Part shown: in pieces, positions 23,219 to 36,196 of the stretch
Numbering within the stretch: position 1 is the stretch's first letter
How the letters are laid out: every line of letters starts with the position of its first letter
From: Thinopyrum elongatum
Taxonomy: Eukaryota > Streptophyta > Magnoliopsida > Poales > Poaceae
DNA length: 64,000 nt
Direction of reading: 5' to 3'
Assembly (NCBI GenBank): GCA_011799875.1
Contig: CM022303.1
Span: 300,340,362 to 300,404,361, forward strand
Program-made: the position numbers and the translations under genes
The notes under the pieces: model-generated
Told to the model about the DNA's origin: nothing
What the model saw: the letters and a program-made list of their open reading frames with translations, nothing else
Databases searched by the model: none

Positions 23219-23718
23219 GACTGAGGCCCCGTGCATGTCGGAGTAGCCCTGAATGTTAGCTGATAGACACTATTAATCTCACAGTCAATATGCTCTGCTT
23301 AAGAAGGTTCCTTGCCCTGTTCTGCACTAAATCTGCTTTGCTGAGATGGCATGCCACGCCCGATTAGTTGCTAAAATATCCTGCCATATATTTATTGTGA
23401 AGTAGATTGCCATGGTCTAGTAGCCAATCTGTTAGGTGAAATAGCTCGACACCATTTTATACTCGATCTTTGTTGCTGAGATGGCCTTCGATGGCTGTGT
23501 GCTTGGCCTCATTGATTGCTGAAATAGCCTGCCATAATTTAGCACTCAAATCTGTTTGCTGAACTAGCTTTACATATATTTCGTTACTTAGATCTGCTTG
23601 TCCAAATATCTTGCCATAGCTTTAGACATCGACCTAGGTATTTTTTTGGACTTTATAAAAAAGGATATATGTTTTTCCTGTAATATCTAGTAGAAGAACT
23701 AATTTGTATGTCTAACAG
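23219..23718 (+). other. Upstream or intron region of the TNP2 gene with imperfect repeats
   Basis: The phrase TTGCTGAGATGGC or TTGCTGAAATAGCCTGCC recurs roughly every 100-150 bp together with ATCTGCTTTG/ATCTGTTTG. AACAG immediately precedes the ATG at 23719, so an intron acceptor there is plausible. Confidence 0.45.
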
Positions 23719-25236
23719 ATGGACAGGACTTGGATAACTTCTGCTCGAAGAATCTCCGCTGCATATGTCGAGGGGGTTGAAAACTTCATGAAATTTATCA
23801 AAGCTGAGTACGGTGGTCTGAAATATGATGTGCTCTGCCCGTGTAGCGGTTGTATGAATTCAGTTACAAGACCCTAGTCAACTATGCAAAATCATCTACA
23901 CTTGTATGGGATGCCGGTCACATATACTAGGTGGGTTCATCATGGTAAAGCTGTGAATGTCAATGTTACTGACTATGTGGAGGCAGTAGATCACCATCTT
24001 GATCTACCAGATACTTAGGTGGAAGAGGAGGAGGAGGAGGTGGTGGCGGTGGAGCCAGTGAGTTTGACCAACATTGAAACAATGCTACGAAATGCTCGCG
24101 CGTTTCGTGAACTTTCACCTACAGAAGAAAAATGGTGGGCCCGCATGTTGGAACAATGCAACGTGGCAGTCACCCAGGAAATAAGCTGTCAGTATTCTCA
24201 GCTATGGTCACCTTTCTTCAGGTGAAGACATCTGAGCGGATGACCAACAAATCATTCGATGCGATGTTGGCTTCTTTCCGCAAATCTTTCCCAGATGCGT
24301 CTGAGCTGCCACACACCTAAAGTAAAATGAAAAATTTCCTTCGTGCAGTTGGAATTGGATATGATACGATCCATGTTTGTAAGAATAATTGTGTTCTGTT
24401 CCGGAAGGATTATGCCAACTTAAGTGAATGCCCAAAATGCAAATCATCAAGATGGAAATATGGCGATGCTGTGAAGAGGATTCCTGATAATGTTCTGAGA
24501 CATTTTCCAATTATACCAAGATTGCAGAGGTTGTTTCATGATGCTGAAACAAGAGAGGATGTACTGTGGCATTCTAGGAACCAGGAGTACAGAGATCAGA
24601 ATGTAATGAGCCATCCATCTCATGGTAGTGACTGGAAAAGCTTTAATCAGAAACACAAAAAGTTTGCTGCTGACCTGAGAAACATTAGACTTGGCTTAGC
24701 TACAGATGGATTTAACCTATTTGGCCACCAGAGTACCACATATAGCATGTGGCTAGTGCTTGTTATCCCTTACAACATGCCACTAAATGTCTGCACCAAA
24801 GAATCAAACTACATGATGGCCTTGCTCATCCCAGGTCCAAAAAGTCCTGGAAAGGATTTTGATTTATTCATGGAGCCTCTTGTGGAGGAACTTTAACAGC
24901 TATGGAGGGGTGTTATCACTCAAGACCTATATAGCAGCCCACCAGCTGATTTCTTTCTGCGTGTTGTTATAATTTGGTGCATCCATGATTATCCGGCTTT
25001 GGGCACTATGTCAGGGCGAATGACACATGGTTACAATGCATGTGTTCACTGTGACAAGAATCCGCTGTCATACACAATACTTAGCAAGATCTGTTACATT
25101 GGACACCATCGTTTCCTTGCCAAGGACAAGCCGTGTCCTACAAAATACCAAAGACCTGTGTTCAATGCAAAGCATGAAAACCATGATGCGCCAAAGAGGC
25201 TCACCGGTGATGAGTTGCAAGAGGAATTAGAGAAGG
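23719..25236 (+). pseudogene. CACTA (En/Spm) TNP2-type transposase, 5' half
   Basis: The frame starts MDRTWITSARRISAAYVEGV and has CPCSGCMNS, matching the transposase-associated domain (PF13963). After an acidic linker come VCKNNCVLFRKDY..CPKCKSSRWK and the TNP2 core (PF02992), including LATDGFNLFG and RMTHGYNACVHCDKN. The reading is broken by in-frame stops at 23873-23875, 24016-24018, 24318-24320 and 24894-24896 and by a frameshift near 24220. The LTR complex at 25237 then interrupts codon 'V' of ELEKV; the frame resumes exactly at 42611. CACTA transposases act in the nucleus on the element's terminal repeats; this copy cannot make one. Confidence 0.9.
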
Positions 25237-26183
25237 TGTCGGGGTACACAAACAGGGGTGTATGTTTTCCCCTGACTTGTGCCCGGACAGGCAGATCTCC
25301 GACGTGACAGCAACAGAGCAAACTACACCAAGCATCCAAGACAAGGCCAAACAGAAGAGATGGCTCTTTGAGAAATCAAAGGGCGAATCAAGAAGACCAG
25401 GACCAACCAAACAAGCAAGATATCACTAAGGAAAAACCTCCCTTGCCGGGCAGGCGAGCCTGGCGGGGTCGAGGTTACTCCAAAGACAAGCCTCAAGACT
25501 CCCCCGGCAGGCTTGCCGGGGATGCAGAAGGCGGATCACCCCGCCAAGGCTCCACCGCTCCACCTCACAACAATGCAAGTCACCTGTCGATGCGGTGCCG
25601 AGCCCCCAAATGATTATGTGGCCGTTATTTGGTACGTGGCAGGCCATTTCTGAGGAAGATCATCCCTAAATGACACCCGTCCAGGAGACGTGTCATGCAG
25701 ACAGGCGAGAAGGTGGCTGCATGGTGTGGCAAGGCTTGCTGGGCCACACCATGATGTGACACTAAGCGGCGCATTTAATGCACCCTGTCCTGTCTGCTGA
25801 GTTAGGTATGATAGCACTGTGGATATCTAATTAGTGCATAATGACTGTTTTGCCATTGTGGTGACCCCTTGACCTATAAAAGGAAGGCCGTGGTAACCTT
25901 ATAGAGGATTCGGACCCTTGTACGCTCGTATGCGCGTAGCTGCTCTCGCCCCGAGGCGACCTTGCCGGGCTAGAGCGCTGCGTCTCCACCATGGTCCTTT
26001 CATCAATCCACCAAAGCAGGAGTAGGGTTTTATGCCTCGCGGCGGCCCGAAGCTGGGCAAAACTGCCCGTGTCATCATTGTCATGCTGCTCTATGCTTTC
26101 TACTCTTTGTACAATGTGCTCTTCCTTCTTGCTGAACCACAAGGGGCCGATGGCCCCATAGGTGGCCATGTGATACCACGACA
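25237..26183 (+). repeat. LTR A of the three-LTR element
   Basis: 947 bp, from TGTCGGGGTACACAAACAGG to ATACCACGACA. TATA box TATAAAAG at 25875-25882. Confidence 0.85.
25875..25882 (+). promoter_or_regulatory. TATA box in LTR A
   Basis: CCCCTTGACCTATAAAAGG; the same box occurs in LTR B (38538-38546), LTR C (42329-42337) and the related LTR at 55195 (55769-55777). Confidence 0.6.
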
Positions 26184-26206
26184 TCTTTGGCGTGCCAGGT
26201 AGGGGG
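26184..26206 (+). other. Putative primer-binding site after LTR A
   Basis: TCTTTGGCGTGCCAGGTAGG directly follows the LTR end. The same site follows LTR B at 38847 and, on the minus strand, the LTR at 54229-55139. I cannot name the matching tRNA. Confidence 0.6.
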
Positions 26207-26441
26207 AAGCGTTTGCGTGAACCCGAGAGTATAAGCAGCGCGTCATCTTCATCACCATCGATTTCTTCGGCGGCCTCGTTGTTCGTGGCCCCTGACGTGC
26301 CAGCTCGAGGAGCAAGCGACATCGCTCATTCGCCGCCTTGCCCAGTTTCCGTCATCTATCCCCGTTGCGGCCACAAGCGGCGGCGGAAACGAGGGACCGC
26401 GACGGCATGGCGACCTTGAAGGGCTCGAGCAGCGCGGCCAC
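26207..26441 (+). other. Start of internal domain, copy 1
   Basis: Continues after the nested element at 35394. The site GCCAC (26437-26441) is duplicated at 35389-35393. Confidence 0.7.
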
Positions 26442-27854
26442 TGATAACCCACAAGTATAGGGGATCGCAACAGTTTTTGAGGGTAGAGTATTCAACCCAA
26501 ATTTATTGATTCAACACAAGGGGAGCCAAAGAATATTTGCAAGTATTAGCAGCTGAGTTGTCAATTCAACCACACTTGGAGATTAATTATCTGTAGCAAA
26601 GTGATCAGTAGAACAGTAGTATGATAGTTTTGATAGTAGTAGTAATAGCAATAGTAATGGTAACAGTGATAGCAGTAATTTTGTAGCAAGTGCACTAGTA
26701 ACAATAGCAGTAGTAACTTAGCAAGAACAATATGTAGGAAAATCGTAGGCATTGGATCGGCAATTTGTTGGATGATATTCATCATGTGACAGTCATAACC
26801 TAGGGCGATACGGCATTAGCTCCAGTTCATAAATATAATGTAGGCATGTATTCCATAAATAGTCATACGTGCTTATGGAAAGAACTTGCATGACATCTTT
26901 TGTCCTACCCTCCCGTGGCAGCGGGGTCCATATTAGAAACTAAGGGATATTAAGGCCTCCTTTTTAATAGAGAACCGTAACAAAGCATTAACACACGGTG
27001 AATACATGAACTCCTCAAACTACGGTCATCACCGGGAAGTGTCCCGACTATTGTCACTCCGGGGTTGCCGGATCATAACACATAGTAGGGGACTATAACT
27101 TGCAAGATCGGATCTAGACATGGATATAATGGTGATAACATAAATGCTTCAGATCTGAAATCATGGCACCCGGGCCCAAAGTGACAAGCATTAAGCATAG
27201 CAAAGTCATAGCAACATCAATCTCAGAACATAATGGATACTAGGGATCAAGCCCTAACAAAACTAACTCGATTACATGATGAATCTCATCCAACTTCTCA
27301 CCGACCAGCGAGCCTACGAAGGAATTACTCACTCCCGGTGGGGAGCATCATGGAATTGGCGATGGAGAAGGGTTAGTGATGATGAAGATCGAAGATCCCC
27401 CTCTCCGGAGCCCCAAACGGACTCCAGATCTGGCCTCCCGATGAAGAACAGGAGGTGGCTGCGGCTCTGTCTTGCGAAATGCGATAATTCTTTCTCCCTC
27501 ATTTTTTATGGAAAAATAGGATTTTATAGAGTCGGTTTCAGGGTCTGCGGGGCCACCAGGTGGGGACAACACACCTAGGCGCGCCTGGAGGGGGTGGCGC
27601 ACCCTGGTGGGTTGTGCCCACCCAGGTGCCCCCCTCCGGTGGTTCTTGGCTCCAGTATTTTTCTTTTATTATATAAAAATTCCTCGCAAAGTTTCGTTCC
27701 ATTCCGAGAACTTTTATTTCTGCACAAAAACAACACCATGGTAGTTCTGCTGAAAACAACGTCAGTCCGGGTTAGTTTCATTCAAATCATGCAAATTAGA
27801 GTCCAAAACAAGAGGAAAAGCGTTAGGAAAAGTAGATACGACGGAGACGTATCA
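26442..27854 (-). repeat. 3' LTR of the 26442-35388 element
   Basis: 1413 bp. Includes an imperfect AGT/AAC trinucleotide stretch at about 26625-26720. Confidence 0.9.
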
Positions 27855-30800
27855 ACTCCCCCAAGCTTAAACCTTTGCTTGTCATCAAGCAATTCAGTTG
27901 ATAAACTAAAAGTGAAAAAGAAAAACTTTTACGAACTCTTTTGCTCTTGTTTGCATAAATAAGCTTAAGTAGCACCCAGGTTTTCAGCAAAGATTATAAC
28001 TAACCATGTCGACAATAACTCTTAAAGATTATATTAACTCATATCAATGACATAATCAGCTAGCGAGCAATAATAAGATATCTCAAACAACAACACATTA
28101 TCAAAACAACCATGATATAATATGACAATAGTGGTATCTCGCTAGCCCTTTCTGAGACCGCAAAACATAAATGCAGAGCACCTCCAAAGACCGAGCAATG
28201 ACTAAACATTGTAATTCATGGTAGAAAAGATCCAGTCATGATGCAGCCAACATTAGCTACACACAATGCATAAGCATGACAGCAGTGCTCTCAGGTTCTG
28301 GCGCTTATTTGAGAAGGTGATGACACAACATAAAAGTAAATAGATAGTCCCTTCGCAGAGGGAAGCAGTGATTTGCAGAGGTGCCAGAGCTCAAGTTTTA
28401 AAACAGAGGTAAATGAAATTTTGAGAGATGCACCCTTCTTGTTTACTTCGCGACCATCAGTTATCAATATCTTCCATGCTAAACACATTAGTGGCGGTTC
28501 CCAAGCGATAAAAGTAAAGGTTTACTCCCCCTCCACCAACAGTCACACTCCACGGCTTGTCCGAAACAACGGGTGCCGTCCATACCAACAACAGTCCCAG
28601 GGGAGTTTTGTTTAATTATTTGCATTTTGAGTTCGGGACTGGGAACCCCTATTACCACCCCTCTCGTGCAAGGAAGAGTGAATAAACACTCATCATGAGA
28701 ATAACCCGCTTAGCATGGAAGATACCGACTACCTCCTGTCGCTCTATGAACAATCCAGGCACACAAAAAGGATATTTATTTGAAGTTTTTAGAGGTGGCA
28801 CATGCAAATTTACTTAGGACGGTAGGGTAATATACCGCATATAGGTAGGTATGGTGGACTCATCTGGAATAACTTGGGTTTCATGTTTTTGATGCACAAG
28901 CAAAATTCCCACTTAGTGTAGGCGAAGACTAGCAAATAGGTTGAGAAGCGGCCAGCTAGAGAGCAACAACGGTCATGAACATGCATTATGCATAAGTAAC
29001 ATTGGATACTAGCATGAGTAGGATATGAACACCATGAACATAAATATCATAGAGGCTATGTTGGTTTTGATTCAACTACATGCATGAACGTGTGCCAAGT
29101 CAAGCCACTCAAACATTCAGAGGAGGATACCATATCATCATACTACATCACAATCATTTTAACGCAATGTTGACATCCAAGATAAATCATTATCCGCTCC
29201 TAGCTACTTATGCATGGCATGAGAAACTATAATCTCTAATTGTCATTGCAAACATGTTTGATTATAATAGGTTGAATCATGGATACTAGGTTAAACATAT
29301 TTACAAAAACAGAACAAGTCGAGTTCATACCCGTTTCTCTCTGCCACGGCCAGTTCATCAAATATCGTCATTATTGCCTTTCACTTGCACGACCGAACGA
29401 TTTGAAAATAATAATAGTGCAAGAGTGCCGTGGACTAAGCTGGAATCTGCAAACATTTTATTCAAAAGGAGAAGACAAGGTAAAATGTGCTCTTTGTTAG
29501 ATCAACAATAATGCATATGAGAGACACTCAACATTTTCATCGTGGTCTTCTCCTCGGTACGACTCGATAAAAAGGAAAAAGAAATTCAGCGAAACACACT
29601 GAAATATTTTTGGAGTTTTTGGTGTTTCGTAAACAAGCAAATAAAAAGGGAAAAGCAAAAACAATAAAAACTATTTACACGGGAAAGCTCCCAACAAGTA
29701 AAAGAAGAACAAAGAAATCTTTTTGGGTTTTCTTTTTAGTGCTATATCAATTTAAACTAGGAAGAAAAATAAAAAAGAAGCAAGAAATATGTTTTTGGAT
29801 TTTCTCAAAGTTTTTCAAACACACAAGAAGAAAACAAGAAAATAAATCTAACATGGATAATACAAATGAAAAGGTGTGGACACCGACAATTGGAATGAAA
29901 TGTGTGAACATGAATGTAATGTCGGTGGAAATACGTACTCCCCCAAGCTTAGGCTTTTGGCCTAACTTGGTACTCTTCAGTAGCCTGCATAATGGTCAGA
30001 GTGATAACTCACGGAGGCTCTTGGTGCGGCTGCAGCCTGCCGTGTGGCCACCACTGCCGCGTTATGAGCTCGGGCCTCGCTCTCGAGAACATAATATCTT
30101 CCCCTACTCTGAAATGTAGGGACCGAGCTCGGCATTGTGAACATACTGCTCAAATTCCTTCTTAATACCCACGCTCACCATATAATCGTCGCATGGCCAT
30201 AAGCATGTTTTGGTGGCGGCATCTCGTATGGAACTTTCGCTCGGTTCAACATAAGACCAACGAGCGGAGCTGCTACTAGAAGATGCCTCCGAGGACCTCC
30301 GCCTCGAAGAACTCCTTCCAAAGAGGTTCATCATATTCGCGTACAATTTTCTGGAAAAAAAATTGTGTCACAAATTTTTGTCAACAAAAATTCACAAGAT
30401 TGAAAGCAGCTACTCATAAGGATGCATAGAAGCCATAGCAAGCATTCAAACTACTTAGAACTCTAAGAATTCAACATGCAAGCTCATCTACAGCAGCACC
30501 AAGAGTAACTAATTATTCTAAATATAGACCACTAAAGCAAAACTAATTGGACTAACGGAGGAGTCACATACCAAGCAACAATCCCCCGAAATAGTTTCAG
30601 AAACGGAGCTTCGAGCAAAGAGATCGAAATCCGCGGGTTTGAGAGCAAGAACACGAGAGAGAGAGAGAGCAAAGGTGATTTTTTTCTGGAGGTAGGTAGT
30701 GATGTGGAATGAAGAGATAAGTGAGGGGGCCCACGTGGGGACCACAACCCACCAGGGCGCGCCTGGGGGTCCTGGTGCGCCCAGGTGGGTTGTGCCCACC

Positions 30801-31119
30801 TGGTGCACCTCCCTCTGATATTATTTGCACCAAAAATTCTTAAATATTCAGAAAAAATCGTATTAAATTTTCAGAGCATTCTGAGAACTTTTATTTTTGG
30901 GTCATTTTTTATTGCATGGAAAACTCAGAAAACAGGCAAAACATGGCATTTTATTTTATTTAACTAATAAAAACAGAAAACAAAAGATAGGGACAGAAAG
31001 TAGTGCTCACTAAATTCATCAACTTCATACCTCTCAAAAATGATCCATTAATAAGGTTGATCAGGTCTTATTAACAACCACTTCCAATTAGCATGAAACC
31101 GAAAAACTTTCATAAAACA
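27855..31119 (-). other. Non-coding 3' internal region where pol would be expected
   Basis: 3.3 kb with no reverse transcriptase, RNase H or integrase motif in any frame. The purine tract CTTGGGGGAG (minus strand) lies beside the LTR at 27855-27870, and a second copy lies at 29938-29952. The stretch 28170-28860 is the reverse complement of sequence also found at 58010-58500, which shows that the two elements share a related 3' internal region. Confidence 0.7.
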
Positions 31120-31614
31120 CTAAGTTACCTCAATGGGGATATGAATGTCCCCAACAATAAGCGTTTCATATTTCTTTTTGACAGTAGGTAGAGGTAGTTG
31201 AAAACTTCCAATAGTGATTGTCGGAGATTTTTCAATAACATTAATACCATTCACTTGGAATTGTTTCTTCGGAAAGTGCATCGTATGCTCATTACCATTG
31301 ATATGAAAAGTGACCTTGCTTTTATTGCAATCAATAACAACCCCTGCAGTATTCAAGAAGGGTCTACCAAGGATAATCGACATGTTGTCGTCCTCGGGCA
31401 TCTCAAGTATAACAAAGTGAGTCAAAATAGTAACATTAGCAACAACAACGGGCACATCCTCACAAATACCGATAGGTATGGCTATTGATTTGTCAGCCAT
31501 TTGCAAGGATATTTCAGTAGGTGTGAGTTTATTCAAATCAAGTCTTTTGTATAAAGAGAAAGGCATAACACTAACACCAGCTCCCAAATCACATAAAGCA
31601 GTTTTTCACATAAT
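31120..31614 (-). pseudogene. Retroviral-type aspartic protease domain (PR), out of frame with gag
   Basis: The active-site segment DLGAGVSVMP is encoded just upstream of 31560, followed by LILGRPFLNTAG-type sequence (IILGRPFLNTAG), the conserved C-terminal motif of pepsin-like retropepsins. The domain cleaves the Gag-Pol polyprotein in the particle. A run of five T (plus strand, 31602-31606) puts it one base out of frame with the upstream gag. It ends at 31120 without any polymerase. Confidence 0.75.
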
Positions 31615-33920
31615 TTCTTTTGATGGAGCAAGGTATAGTTGGTATTCTCGGATCTCCAAGTTTTTTAGGTACTCCATCTTTAAAAGTATAATTAGCAAGC
31701 ATGGTAGAGATTTTAGCTTCCTGTATTTTTCTCTTATTGGTGATGATGTCTTTCATGTACTTTGCATAAGGAGGCATTTTTAAGATATCAGTCAAGCGAG
31801 TACGCAAAAAGACTGGCCTCAGCATTTCAGCAAAGCGCTCAAATTCTTCATCATCTTTCTTTTTAGTTGACTTAGTTGGAAAGGGCATAGGTTTTTGAAC
31901 CCATGGTTCTCTTTCTTTACCGTGTTTTCTAGCAACAAAGTCTCTTTTATCATATCTTTTATTCTTGGGTTGTGGGTTATCAAGATCAACTGCTAGTTCT
32001 ATCTCAACATCATTGTCTGGTCCTTGATTATTTGGTTGGGTATCTTCATGAACCTCATCATTATCTTTTTCATTATTAGAAGGTGAGTCTTCACTACTAG
32101 ATTGAGTTTCAGTATCAGAGATAGAAACTTCATTATCATTATCAGGAGGTTTTTCTACTTCAGGTTCACTAGAGGCATGCAAAGTCCTATCATTTTTCTT
32201 CTTCTTTTTCTTTTTAGAAGGACTACGTGCATCAGTGTCAACTCTTTGAGAGTCTTGTTCAATTCTTTTTGGGTGTCCCTCAGGATAAAATGGTTCCTGA
32301 GTCATCCTACCTCCCCTAGACATTACTCTAACAGCATGATCATTGATATTATTATTCATTTCATCTAACAACTCTCTTTGAGATTTAGCAACTTGTTCTA
32401 ACTGAGTTTGAACCATAGAAGCATGCTTTCCTACACCTCTAACATCATTTGAGATTCTAAATAACAAGTCACTCAAGCGAGCAATCATATCAGAATTGTA
32501 TTTCAACTGTTTCATAACATTTGCATTGAAGTGATCTTGCTTTCTAATGTAATTATCAAACTCATAAAGGCATTGGCTAGGATGTTTATTATAAGGAATA
32601 TCACCTTCATCAAACTTTAGTAAAGAATTTACCTCTACCACCTTAGGTGGTGGTGGTGTTTCAAGCCCATGTATTTCTTCAATAGGTGGTAAATTTTTAA
32701 CATCCTCTGCTTTGATACCTTTTTCCTTCATAGATTTCTTTGCCTCTTGCATATCTTCGGGACTGAGATATAAGATACCCCTCGTCTTCAGAGTGGGTTT
32801 AAGCGGTGGTCCAGGAAGAGTCCAATCATCATAATTTTTCAATATGTTATTCAATAGTTCTTCAGCTTGCCCAATAGTTCGTTCCCTGAAAACACAACCA
32901 GCACAACTATCTAGGAAGTCCCTAGAAGCATCGGTTAGTCCATTATAGAAGATATCAAGTATTTCATTTTTCTTAAGAGGGTGATCAGGCAAAGCATTAA
33001 GCAATTGGAGAAGCCTCCCCCAAGCTTGTTGGAGACTCTCTTCTTCAATTTCCACAAAGTTAAATATTTCCTGCAAGGCAGCTTGTTTCTTATGAGCAGG
33101 GAAATATTTCTCAAAGAAGTAGTAAATCATATCCTAGGGACTACGCACACAACCAGGAGCAAGAGTATGTACCAAGCTTTAGCATCACCCTTTAATGAGA
33201 ATGGAAATAATTTGAGAATATAATAATAGCGAATTTTCTCATCATGAGCAAATAGGGTGGCTATATCATTCAACTTAGTAAGATGTGCCACAACAGTTTT
33301 AGTTTCATAACCATGGAAAGGATCAGATTCAACTAGAGTAATTAACTCTGGGTCGACAAAGAATTCATAATCCTTATCATCAACATATATAGGTGAAGTA
33401 GCAAACTGAGCATCACATTTCATTTTAGCATTCAGAGTCTTTTCTTTATACTTGCATAATAATTTTTCTAGATCATCTCTGTCCTTACAAGCAAGAATGT
33501 CTCTAGTTGCCTCCTCATTCATAACATAACCTTACGGTACCTTTGGCAATTCATATCTAGCAGGGCTAGTTCTAATAGGTGTTTCAAGATTTTCATTTTC
33601 AATCTCATCATCAGTTTCAACAATCTCATGCTGTCTTACTCTAGCAATTTGTTCATCAAGAAATTCTCCTAGTGGCACATTATCATCAAGCAAGGTACTA
33701 GCATCATCATGAGTAGCATTCATAGCAGAAGTAGCATCATCAATAACTTGTGACACATCAGAACTGATAGCATGTGGTGGTGTTGCAAGTCTAGTTATAA
33801 CAGAAGGTGAATCTAAAGTGGAGCTAGATGGCAGTTCCTTACCTCCCCTCGTCTTAGAGGGAAAAATCTTAGTCTTAGCATCCTTCAGATTCTTTATAGT
33901 GATAATTTGATAATAATCCC
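31589..33920 (-). pseudogene. gag (retrotransposon Gag domain), three lesions
   Basis: Read leftwards from about 33920 (no clear ATG), the frame passes through ELPKVP and a stop TAA (33532-33534). It continues in the same frame with NEEATRDILACKDRDDLEKL and the Gag motif LKGDAKAWY. A one-base deletion near 33178 then shifts the frame, and the frame starting at 33130 carries EKYFPAHKKQAALQEIFNF and the rest of the PF03732-type Gag domain. A Lys-rich run (SPSKKKKKKKND), acidic spacers and a protease-proximal part follow. Gag forms the particle that packages the RNA. With a stop, a deletion and the gag-PR frameshift, this copy is not functional. Confidence 0.8.
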
Positions 33921-33946
33921 AAGTGACTCAACAAATATAGCTATGC

Positions 33947-33964
33947 TCCCTGGCAACGGCGCCA
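33947..33964 (-). other. Primer-binding site, tRNA-Asp type with one mismatch
   Basis: Minus strand TGGCGCCGTTGCCAGGGA; the exact tRNA-Asp complement has G instead of A at position 14. It lies 11 bp inside the 5' LTR boundary. Confidence 0.85.
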
Positions 33965-33975
33965 GAAAAAGGTCT

Positions 33976-35388
33976 TGATAACCCACAAGTATAGGGGATC
34001 GCAACAGTTTTCGAGGGTAGAGTATTCAACCCAAATTTATTGATTCGACACAAGGGGAGCCAAAGAATATTTGCAAGTATTAGCAGCTGAGTTGTCAATT
34101 CAACCACACATGGAGATTAATTATCTGTAGCAAAGTGATCAGTAGCACAGTAGTATGATAGTTTTGATAGTAGTAGCAACAACAATAGTAACGGTAACAG
34201 TGATAGCAGTAATTTTGTAGCAAGTGCAATAGTAACAATATCAGTAGTAACTTAGCAAGAACAATATGTAGGAAAATCATAGGCATTGGATCGGCAATTT
34301 GTTGGATGATACTCATCATGTGACAGTCATAACCTAGGGCGATACAGCACTAGCTCCAGTTCATAAATATAATGTAGGCATGTATTCCATAAATAGTCAT
34401 ACGTACTTATGGAAAGAACTTGCATGACATCTTTTGTCCTACCCTCCCGTGGCAGAGGGGTCCATATTGGAAACTAAGGGATATTAAGGCCTCCTTTTAA
34501 TAGAGAACCGGAACAAAGCATTAACACACGGTGCATACATGAACTCCTCAAACTACGGTCATCACCAGGAAGTGTCCCGACTATTGTCATTTCGGGGTTG
34601 CCGGATCATAACACGTAGTAGGTGACTATAACTTGCAAGATCGGATCTAGAACATGGATATAATGGTGATAACATAAATGGTTCAGATCTGAAATCATGG
34701 CACCCGGGCCCAAAGTGACAAGCATTAAGCATAGCAAAGGCATAGCAACATCAATCTCAGAACATAATGGATACTAGGGATCAAGCCCTAACAAAACTAA
34801 CTCGATTACATGATGAACCTCATCCAACTCCTCACCGACCAGCGAGCCTACGAAGGAATTACTCACTCCCGGTGGGGAGCATCATGGAATTGGTGATGGA
34901 GAAGGGTTGGTGATGACTAAGATCGAAGATCCCCCTCTCCGGAGCCCCAAATGGACTCCAGATCTGGCCTCCCAATGAAGAACAGGAGGTGGCGGCGGCT
35001 CCGTCTCGCGAAATGCGATAATTCTTTCTCCCTCATTTTTTCTGGAAAAATAGGATTTTATAGAGTCGGTTTCAGGGTCTGCGGGGCCGCCAGGTGGGGA
35101 CAACCCACCTGGGCGCGCCTGGAGGGGGTGGCGTGCCCTGGTTGGTTGTGCCCACCCAGGTGCCCCCCTCCGGTGGTTCTTGGCTCTAGTATTTTTCTTT
35201 TATTATATAAAAATTCCTTGCAAAGTTTCGTTCCATTCCGAGAACTTTTATTTATGCACAAAAACAACACCATGGTAGTTCTGCTGGAAACAACGTCAGT
35301 CCGGGTTAGTTTCATTCAAATCATGCAAATTAGAGTCCAAAACAAGAGGAAAAGCATTAGGAAAAGTAGATACAATGGAGACGTATCA
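33976..35388 (-). repeat. 5' LTR of the 26442-35388 element
   Basis: 1413 bp, the same length as the LTR at 26442-27854, with scattered substitutions. Confidence 0.9.
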
Positions 35389-36196
35389 GCCACTATGCGC
35401 ACCCCGTTCGGGGAAAAGAGCGAGGTGGTAAGGTGCATGGTTTCTCCCTCCACTGCTTTCACTTGTCGACGATCGAGCCACCCTGGGTTTTAGCATTGTC
35501 AACGTCGATGAGCCCGCGTGAAACTCGGTTCAGCATTTGCCCTACTAAGGGAGAATCATGAGTATAGCGCCGGTGCAAATCCGTTGATTGATGCCCCGGC
35601 AAGCATGCTCTGGCAGGGCCGTCTGTGTCAGCGTGACCTTTGTGCCAACTGCCGTACGATTGTCAAAAGTGTAAGTGGAAGGAGGGCGAAACCAGCCCAA
35701 CCTTACGCGAAGTTCTACCACTAGGAAGAGATTTGTGGCCCCCTCCGGCCCTTGTCGACTGTCCGATAGTGGCACGCGAAAGGCCATCCGCCCAAAATAT
35801 GCGAACGCGACAAGCGACCGCAACCAAGAAGGGAGAAAAGCGTGAGCAAAAAGCTAAGTTCATGTGATCATTGCTCTTTTATAGATCCAGAATTCGCATT
35901 TGCCTATCCCCCAGAAACCAATGTTTTTCGTATGGTCAAGCCTTTGTGTGATGGCACCTTAACGGGTTTGCCTGCGCCCTCGCTCTATTCCGAGCGTGCT
36001 AAGAACCCGTTCCTCGCAGCAATCGCAGTAGTATGCTACCGGCAGGCAGCCAAAACACATAAAAAGAAACTAACCATACGAACATCCATGGATAAAACGC
36101 ATGGGGGATAGCATTTGTTCGGAATTAATTAGTACACCAGTTCAGCGCAAGCAAAAGAAGTACGATGTCTAAACACAGGACATGCATAATGTTTTG
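35389..36196 (+). other. Internal domain copy 1, non-coding part
   Basis: Begins with the duplicated GCCAC and matches 39102-39956 of copy 2. Copy 2 carries about 80 bp (around 39712-39790) missing from copy 1 near 36000. Confidence 0.7.

Larger units (their letters stand above)
26442..35388 (-). mobile_element. Gypsy-type LTR element with gag-protease only, minus strand
   Basis: Two 1413-bp LTRs (26442-27854 and 33976-35388) in direct orientation are bounded by a perfect GCCAC duplication (26437-26441 and 35389-35393). Read on the minus strand it has a primer site at 33947-33964, Gag (33920-31589), an aspartic protease (31614-31120) and then 3.3 kb of non-coding sequence up to a purine tract at 27855-27870. 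Reverse transcriptase, RNase H and integrase are absent. The equal LTR lengths and the close similarity seen by eye suggest a young insertion. LTR ends (TGATACGTCTCC on the minus strand) resemble a common Triticeae Gypsy group. Confidence 0.93.

Noticed and set aside
26561..26785. 74-codon frames rich in Tyr/Leu in the two LTRs of the 26442 element
   Set aside because: They translate the imperfect trinucleotide stretch in the LTR.
29610..30119. 169-codon plus-strand frame
   Set aside because: Lys-rich translation of an A-rich part of the non-coding internal region, antisense to the element, with no domain.
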